64,000 nucleotides of DNA from Acorus gramineus. Its lineage: Eukaryota; Streptophyta; Magnoliopsida; Acorales; Acoraceae. Numbering within the stretch: the first letter of the stretch is position 1; every line of letters begins with the position of its first letter. The notes beneath the pieces were generated by a model. The model did no database searches, had not been told where the DNA came from, and saw nothing but the letters and a program-made list of their open reading frames with translations. The translations under genes were made by a program, and so were the position numbers. The DNA is taken from positions 30,803,080 to 30,867,079 of the forward strand of contig CM060849.1 in the NCBI GenBank assembly GCA_030737835.1, given 5' to 3'. Positions 58,401 through 64,000 of this stretch are shown piece after piece.

Positions 58401-61400
58401 ACTGTATTTAAATTATGAAATATTTTTTATTTGTGCATTTTTTGGCCGTCTATATAATTTTCATTAATTATAAACCATAGCTAGTTTTTTTTTTTTTTTT
58501 TTGATATCGGAGTGACTCTCCATGGCTGACTTTACGATGAAGCTGAGAAAGCTATCTTAATCTATTACATCAAATGACATAATAGTTTCCTTGATCTCAA
58601 AAAGGAATTCATGCAAGTACCGTGATCCCAAAAATGATGTTAAAAATTATTGTTTTGATGTGGATGGCTCAGCCCAATTGTGGGTTTTACAATAATGAAT
58701 AGGATATACCCAGCTCTATGTATAGTATACACAAAATGGTATAGAAGCCTATCTGGCCAGGCAGGAAACAATTAAATAAACATAGGATATAATTCAAACA
58801 AAACCATACATTTCCAATGGCTTCAAAAGTTACTTTATCTGATGTCATATTTCAAATGACTGGAATATTTTAGATCTAAGGAATGCAGGTATTCAAATGA
58901 CCAAGTTGTTCTAGGAAGAAATGGAAAGATTTGGTACAACACTATAGATTTGTGGAATTACCTCTAATCAAGCTTCACAATACATATGTACATATATACA
59001 TATTGTATGTATATATTAAAGATTTAAATATCTACTTGCCAACTGTATATCGTGGCCATAGTTCTTAGAAAATGGTATGAAGAATGTTGCATGAAAATTT
59101 TATGGACATAAGAAACAAATGATGTTTTTTAGATTTTAGCACACCCATTAAACTAAAATAAGATTTTGAGCCAAATTATTAAGGAGCAAGTCAAACTCAT
59201 AGGTAAGTGCAAAAGATGAGGCATTTCTGTGGTTAAGGAGATTTAACCATAATTAGAATATACATAAATATATATAATCGCCATATACATATTGTGCATC
59301 CTAATATGTAATACTCTGTCATGAGTCCATGACTAATAGGATAGCAGCACAAGCTGAAGTATTTCATTAACCATGCTAATGAATCAAAATCTGTGTATTT
59401 GAATTTGTGAATTGAAGCCACCAGCAGCTGAACATAATTGGGGAAAATCTGGTCATCTCATTATTTATGAAATGCACCACATAGACATTCAGTAAAAATG
59501 AAAATAAAAATCTAAATCGTATCTTTGTTTCAAACAGCTCCTCAAGATGGATAGCAAAGCCCGGATTGCCCGACAAGGCGAATCAATCTACCGCAACCTG
59601 GCCACCATCGGCACCCCCAAGAGCATGCACTGCCTCTCTCTCAGGCTGGCCGAAGAATACTCTGTGAATGCCCTTGCACGGGCTCCTCTGCCGCCTCCTG
59701 AGTTTATCTCCCACCTCACAGACCGCACCCGCCACCACATTGCACTCCTCACAGACAACATCCTTGCAGCTGCTGTGGCCATCTCAACAGCCATGACCAG
59801 CTCAAGTGAACCGCAGAAGATGGTCTTCCACATCTTGACTGACAAGAAGACATATGGGCCAATGCACGCCTGGTTCGCGCTCAACCCTGTCACGCCTGCA
59901 GTGGTGGAAGTGAAGGGGTTGCACCAGTTTGAGTGGCCGACAGAAGTGAATGTTCGGGTAATGAAGACGGTTGAGGCTCATCGCTTGATTTGGGAACACC
60001 ATTATCATCGTAGTAGACGAGCAATGGAAGAGGAAGAATACAGTGATTTGGAAGCCTTGATCCCCGGCTCGTTCTCGCTATTAAATCACCTCAGGATCTT
60101 TCTTCCAGAGGCACGTTTTTTTATCCTTCTTGCACATGAACTTTGCTAAAATGTAAAAGGATTGCATTTGAGAATGAATGTTTAGCTCATTATTTGATAA
60201 AAGCATGCCAATAAATAAGATTTATGGAAATAGTATTTAGAATAACTTTGTTGTCGTGTCTTCTATTTCTATACTTGATTTTTTCCAGATATAAGTCAGG
60301 CCACCACTCTGTTTTCGTGACATAATACTAGATGCATATCAGTTTTTATTCTCATTGTTCATTATTTCTACAAGATAATTGATGTCGTTTAAGTCTTATA
60401 CTGGTTCAACATTTTTCTTGGGAGATTGAAGGAGATTTTAGAAAAATATCTAAACCATACAATTTTATGATTTTATGAAGACATTTTTTTACTCTTATTT
60501 CTTAAAACAACATACACTAACAATGTAGTCATATTCTCATAATAAGCTTCTTCTACTCCTACTTTTGTGCATTACTTCTGCACATTGAATCAATACCTCC
60601 GCTTGATTTATTTTTTAATCAGTCATGAGTCTTTTACTTTTTGCAGTTACAGATTAGATACTCAAAAAGTCCAACAAAATTTTTCAAATTCCAGTGTCTA
60701 CCTTTTGACAGGTTCAAGTTTGGTGCCCAATTCTTGGGACTCCTGTTTTTAGTGTAGGACTGTCTTAAGTTTTTGTGCATGTCAAAACTCTAAATCATGA
60801 ATCTATAATTCCAATAATTGATGGTGAAATTTTTTTTGTTCTCATGTTGAACAGCTGTTCCCGAAGCTTGACAGAATAGTCTTTCTTGACGACGATGTCA
60901 TTGTCCAGCGTGACTTATCTCCTCTGTGGTCTCTAAATCTAAAAGGGAAAGCCAATGGGGCTGTCATCGGATCATTCGATGGTGAGGAAGGAAACCAGTT
61001 GACTTGCTTGGGTGGGAAATTCAGTGAGCATTTGAATTTCTCCAATCCTATCATCAGCGAAGCATTCAATATGGATAGCTGTGGATGGCTTCATGGAATG
61101 AACATTTTCAATCTTCGACAATGGCGAAGGGATAACATCACTCAAAAATATCTCCATTGGCTTAAACTGGTAAGTTTTCAACATAAAACAAATAATGCTA
61201 ATATGAATTCATCTAATCATTGAGACTTACTATTATGGCATATGTGATCACAGAACATCGAATCAGGATTCACATTGTGGCGAATGGGATCGTTACCACC
61301 TGCACTGTTAGCTTTCGATGGCCACACGTATCCGATAGACCCCTCATGGCACATCGCGGGGTTGGGACAGTTTTCCCATAACCGAGTCCAGACGGTTAAC

Positions 61401-61541
61401 CTTGAGTCAGCTGCTGTGGTCCATTTCAGTGGGCCAGCGAAGCCATGGCTCGAGATAGGATCCCCTGATTTACGCGCATTGTGGCAAACGCATGTGAATT
61501 TTTCTAGTAAGTTCATAAGATGTTGTAGGATAATGTTATAG
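55460..61541 (+). CDS. GAUT15: Probable galacturonosyltransferase 15 (GT8 family), 6 exons
   Basis: Exons are 55460-55694, 55805-55860, 57684-57845, 59538-60110, 60855-61169 and 61254-61541: 1629 bases, 542 residues, all phases consistent. The short cytosolic N-terminus (MHLYITPGAKRVTIS) and one transmembrane anchor (about 46-68) fit a Golgi type II protein. Residues 85-100 (PQFLWGGDTSL), HRLIW, SVNALARAPLPPPE and LHQFEWPTEVN match GAUT15 better than GAUT12-14. The GT8 core has HHIALLTDNILAA, FHILTDKKTY, the metal-binding FLDDDVIVQ (Asp354-356), WLHGMNIFNLRQW and HFSGPAKPW (about 504-512). The family builds homogalacturonan from UDP-galacturonic acid. The length equals the Arabidopsis protein within a few residues. 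Intron 4 appears to use a GC donor; the other donors are GT. No disabling change was seen. Confidence 0.93.
56394..56822 (+). repeat. Dispersed MITE-like repeat family, copy 4, in intron 2 of GAUT15
   Basis: Contains ACATTTATTATTACGTTTAT (56685) and GTGGACCCACTGTTAAATCAAC, parallel to copy 3 at 28720-28890. It ends CTAAACGGAGCC followed by TTA, like a Tourist MITE terminus. A matching left terminus was not found. Confidence 0.5.
60111..60112 (+). other. Non-canonical GC splice donor of GAUT15 intron 4
   Basis: Homology requires LRIFLPE to join LFPKLDR. The exon therefore ends CCAGAG at 60110 and the intron starts GCACGT. The nearest GT, four bases later, would shift the frame. The acceptor at 60853-60854 is an ordinary ACAG. 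GC-AG introns are a known minor class. Confidence 0.7.
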
Positions 61542-62143
61542 TGAACAAACTCTATAATTGTTCTTTGTTTTCTTCCCCCTTTTTTTTTTTTTTGTAATTC
61601 AATTTGTAAAGGCAGAGGTGCAAAAGCTTGAGCAGAGGGAAGAAGGTCTGGCCTTCAGTCTCTGCTCAGGGTGCCTCTGTATTATAGTCTTCATTATAGA
61701 TACCATGTGCACCAATGAAGAAAATGTGTGTAACTTTTTCCTCTCTTTATAGATGTATAGATCAGATAAGGTGGTATATGTTGATAATGAAGAACTTCTT
61801 TACTTTGAATTATTTTGATTATTGTTACACTATTAACATTCGTCATGGATCGAGTCCTGTTCAGTCCCATGCTTTGGTAATACAAAGCTAAAGGGATGAT
61901 ATTGAAACTTTTTGCAAAGTTGATGCATTTTTTCAGCCCAGGTTCATTCTTGTCCATGATGCATGAGCACCATTTAGGACGCTTATACCAAGCCAAGCAT
62001 TAGTTGAAAAAATTATTTTGCATCAGAAGAGCATGGATTCGATCAATGAAACCATTCTTGTCTTCGAGGATCTCCAACGATAACATCAGCACTGCTATTC
62101 GCGCTGTTATACTCACATCTATTTCCAGTCCAATTCTAGCCCT
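61542..62143 (+). other. 3' flank of GAUT15
   Basis: A T-rich stretch (61577-61593) and AT-rich sequence with possible polyadenylation signals. No other gene was seen. Confidence 0.4.
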
Positions 62144-62175
62144 ATATGCGTCGATAAATTTCTATCGACGCATAT
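62144..62175. repeat. Short perfect hairpin downstream of GAUT15
   Basis: Arms ATATGCGTCGATA and TATCGACGCATAT, 13 bp each with a 6-base loop. Confidence 0.85.
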
Positions 62176-62234
62176 GCTCATGTTAACAAGGCATATGTTT
62201 TGAAAGAATTTTTTTACATTTTCTATAAATGTAT

Positions 62235-62288
62235 CCATGCAATTAATTGAAGTATATGCTTCCATGCAATTAATTGAAGTATATGCTT
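62235..62288. repeat. 27-bp perfect tandem duplication
   Basis: CCATGCAATTAATTGAAGTA plus ATGCTT occurs twice head to tail, a very recent duplication or slippage. Confidence 0.9.
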
Positions 62289-62412
62289 CATTTTTTATAA
62301 AAGCATGTACCTTGTTAGATGAGGTGTACTATTTTTAAAAAATCCAAAACACAAACAGACTGGAATTGAGGCTGAAAATAAGATTGGATGTAACATTATC
62401 CTTTCGAAAAAC

Positions 62413-62547
62413 ATAAATTTGAAGTATGCAGTCCAATGGCACGGCAGGCAAGCTTTGGGCTTCCAAATAAGTATGCCAATAAATTTGTAGTATGCAGTCC
62501 AATGGCCGGGCAGGCAAGCTTTGGGCCTCCAAATAAGCATGCGTATA
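62413..62547. repeat. 66-bp tandem duplication
   Basis: Two copies of ATAAATTTG(A/T)AGTATGCAG through CTTTGGGC(T/C)TCCAAATAAG, differing at about seven positions. Confidence 0.88.
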
Positions 62548-62756
62548 AATGCTAAAACAAATTAACTAAACGTAAAAACATGGATCATTTTTTAAGATTT
62601 AATTTTTTCTTTTAAAAATAGTTTTTTCTTTTTGTCTCTTTATTTAATCATGTATTTTGTTTCTATTTTGTAATGTTTATTTTGCTTTTTGGTTAGTGAA
62701 ATGGTAAAATAAATCTAGATCCTTTTTTTAAACCGAGATCTATGCACATATACCGA

Positions 62757-63345
62757 TGATGAAATTCAATTTTATCAAAATACCCCTGCTAAAACCACTA
62801 ATCCATAAAATGTCCCTGAAAATGTTCGACTTAGTGCAACCGTGCCATTTAAACAGACCTTGTTTCGAACCATGTATAAACCACTAGTCCATAAATATCC
62901 TACCCAAATACCCTTACACCTTTTATCCGGTTGAAAACCCTTCTTCCCCTTACACCCTATCTGCAAAAATAAAAACCCAAAGCCCCATTTTTTATGATTT
63001 CTGAAACCCTAACCCTCCATTCTCCTTTGATGAGAAACCTTAAACCTTCTTTAATGTTTGTTTAGCCCTGAAACCCTAACCCAAATGAATAAAACAATAG
63101 AAGAAAAGAGTGCCATTGGAGAGAGAAGGGCCGGTGGTTGAAGACATACATTTTTTCAGGCAAAAGATGGAGACAGTCACCAAACGAAAAAAAATTAATC
63201 ACAGCTAACAGAAGATGACCTCAGAGGTACAATTGCACTAAGTCAAACATTTTCAGGGAATTCATGCACTTGTGGTTTTCATTGGTGTAATTTAACAAAA
63301 TTGATTTTTTCAGGGATATATATGCAAAAAACCCTTTTTTTTTTA
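62757..63345. mobile_element. MULE-like terminal-inverted-repeat element (partial)
   Basis: The left end has AATTTTATCAAAATACCCC, CCCTGAAAATGTTCGACTTA. The right end, in reverse, has AATTTTGTTAAATTACACC and CCCTGAAAATGTTTGACTTA. Between them GC-richer DNA includes two CCCTAACCC telo-box-like motifs. No coding domain was recognised. Confidence 0.5.
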
Positions 63346-63734
63346 AAGAACTATGTTATTAATATAGCATATAAAAGAAAAAATAATCATATAACAATGT
63401 ACATATGAAATTTAACATTTTACATATGTATACTTTTATTAAGTAATTTATGTAGATTAAAAGAAGACCATAAAATTTTAAACACACTCAAATATTTAAT
63501 TTAATATTTCACAATTTTCAACAAAGAAAAAATCATTTAAATCAAAATTCAATAATGAAAAAATCCTCAAATTTTATTTATGTAATCATTTTTCTTATGT
63601 AATCAATCCTAATTAGATAATACAATCTCGGATTGAGTGTGCATAAGCAATGTTGAATAACACTGAAATTGTCATCGAATACCTAACAATGCAAATGTAG
63701 TTTTGGTTTAGATATTTCATCAAACAGTTTACCT

Positions 63735-64000
63735 AAAATTTTAGGCAAAAGATAGGGATGGTCACCAAATGAAAAAAACTAATCACAACTGCTGGCACAT
63801 GATGACCTCTGGGGTACAATTGCAATAAGTCAAACATTTTTAGGAGTATTTATGAACTAGTGGTTTTTATTGGGTATTTAAACAAAATTGATATTTTTCA
63901 GAGATATACATACAAAAATCCCTTTTTTAAGCAACTATGTTATTAATATAGCATATAACAAAGAAAAAATAATCATATAACAACGTACATATCACATATA
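63735..64000. repeat. Second copy of the right element end (pairs with about 63160-63425)
   Basis: GGTACAATTGCAATAAGTCA, then ATATAGCATATAA and ATAATCATATAACAACGTAC repeat 63222-63410 in direct orientation, cut by the window end. It may be the outer end of a nested insertion. Confidence 0.7.

Overview
The window is angiosperm nuclear DNA: GT-AG introns, AT-rich intergenic sequence, homopolymer and dinucleotide tracts, and dense nested transposons. Two intact host genes can be assembled from it, both on the plus strand near the ends. The first is a three-exon PROTODERMAL FACTOR 1 (PDF1)-type gene (2750-4555), a secreted proline-rich epidermal wall protein. The second is a six-exon GAUT15-type galacturonosyltransferase gene (55460-61541), a Golgi type II membrane glycosyltransferase of pectin synthesis. 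The species was not identified.

The roughly 50 kb between them is mostly transposons. In order: a small hAT-like element (5597-6100); a CACTA transposon (7625/8099 to 27133) that carries a captured short-chain dehydrogenase exon and a Ulp1-like protease remnant, and into which a large, internally inverted Tat/Ogre-type Ty3-gypsy retrotransposon (about 12.9-26.5 kb) has inserted; a decayed C2H2 zinc-finger pseudogene (about 28.0 kb); a Tourist-like MITE (30474-31109); a Pack-MULE with a pentatricopeptide-repeat gene fragment (31172-32636); a complete young Ty3-gypsy element with an intact 1502-codon gag-pol frame (36688-42165, target duplication CCACC); further MITEs and MULE-like ends (42.3-45 kb); a complete but frameshifted Ty1-copia element (45964-52579, target duplication TCTTT); a palindromic MITE; and a second hAT-like element (53555-54257). 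The last 2.4 kb holds tandem duplications and terminal-inverted-repeat debris.

The most unusual parts lie inside the Tat element. Its protease region holds three successive retropepsin-like domains followed by a G-patch. That segment is inverted relative to gag and pol and is flanked by direct copies of about 357 bp of LTR. The left side of the element carries a 416-bp near-perfect palindrome. The LTR pieces and the palindrome centre share a GATTGTC-N-TCGACG minisatellite motif. The two host genes are not known to act together; both products concern the cell wall, and their proximity may be inherited linkage. All calls are by eye from sequence and remembered family motifs; no database search was run.
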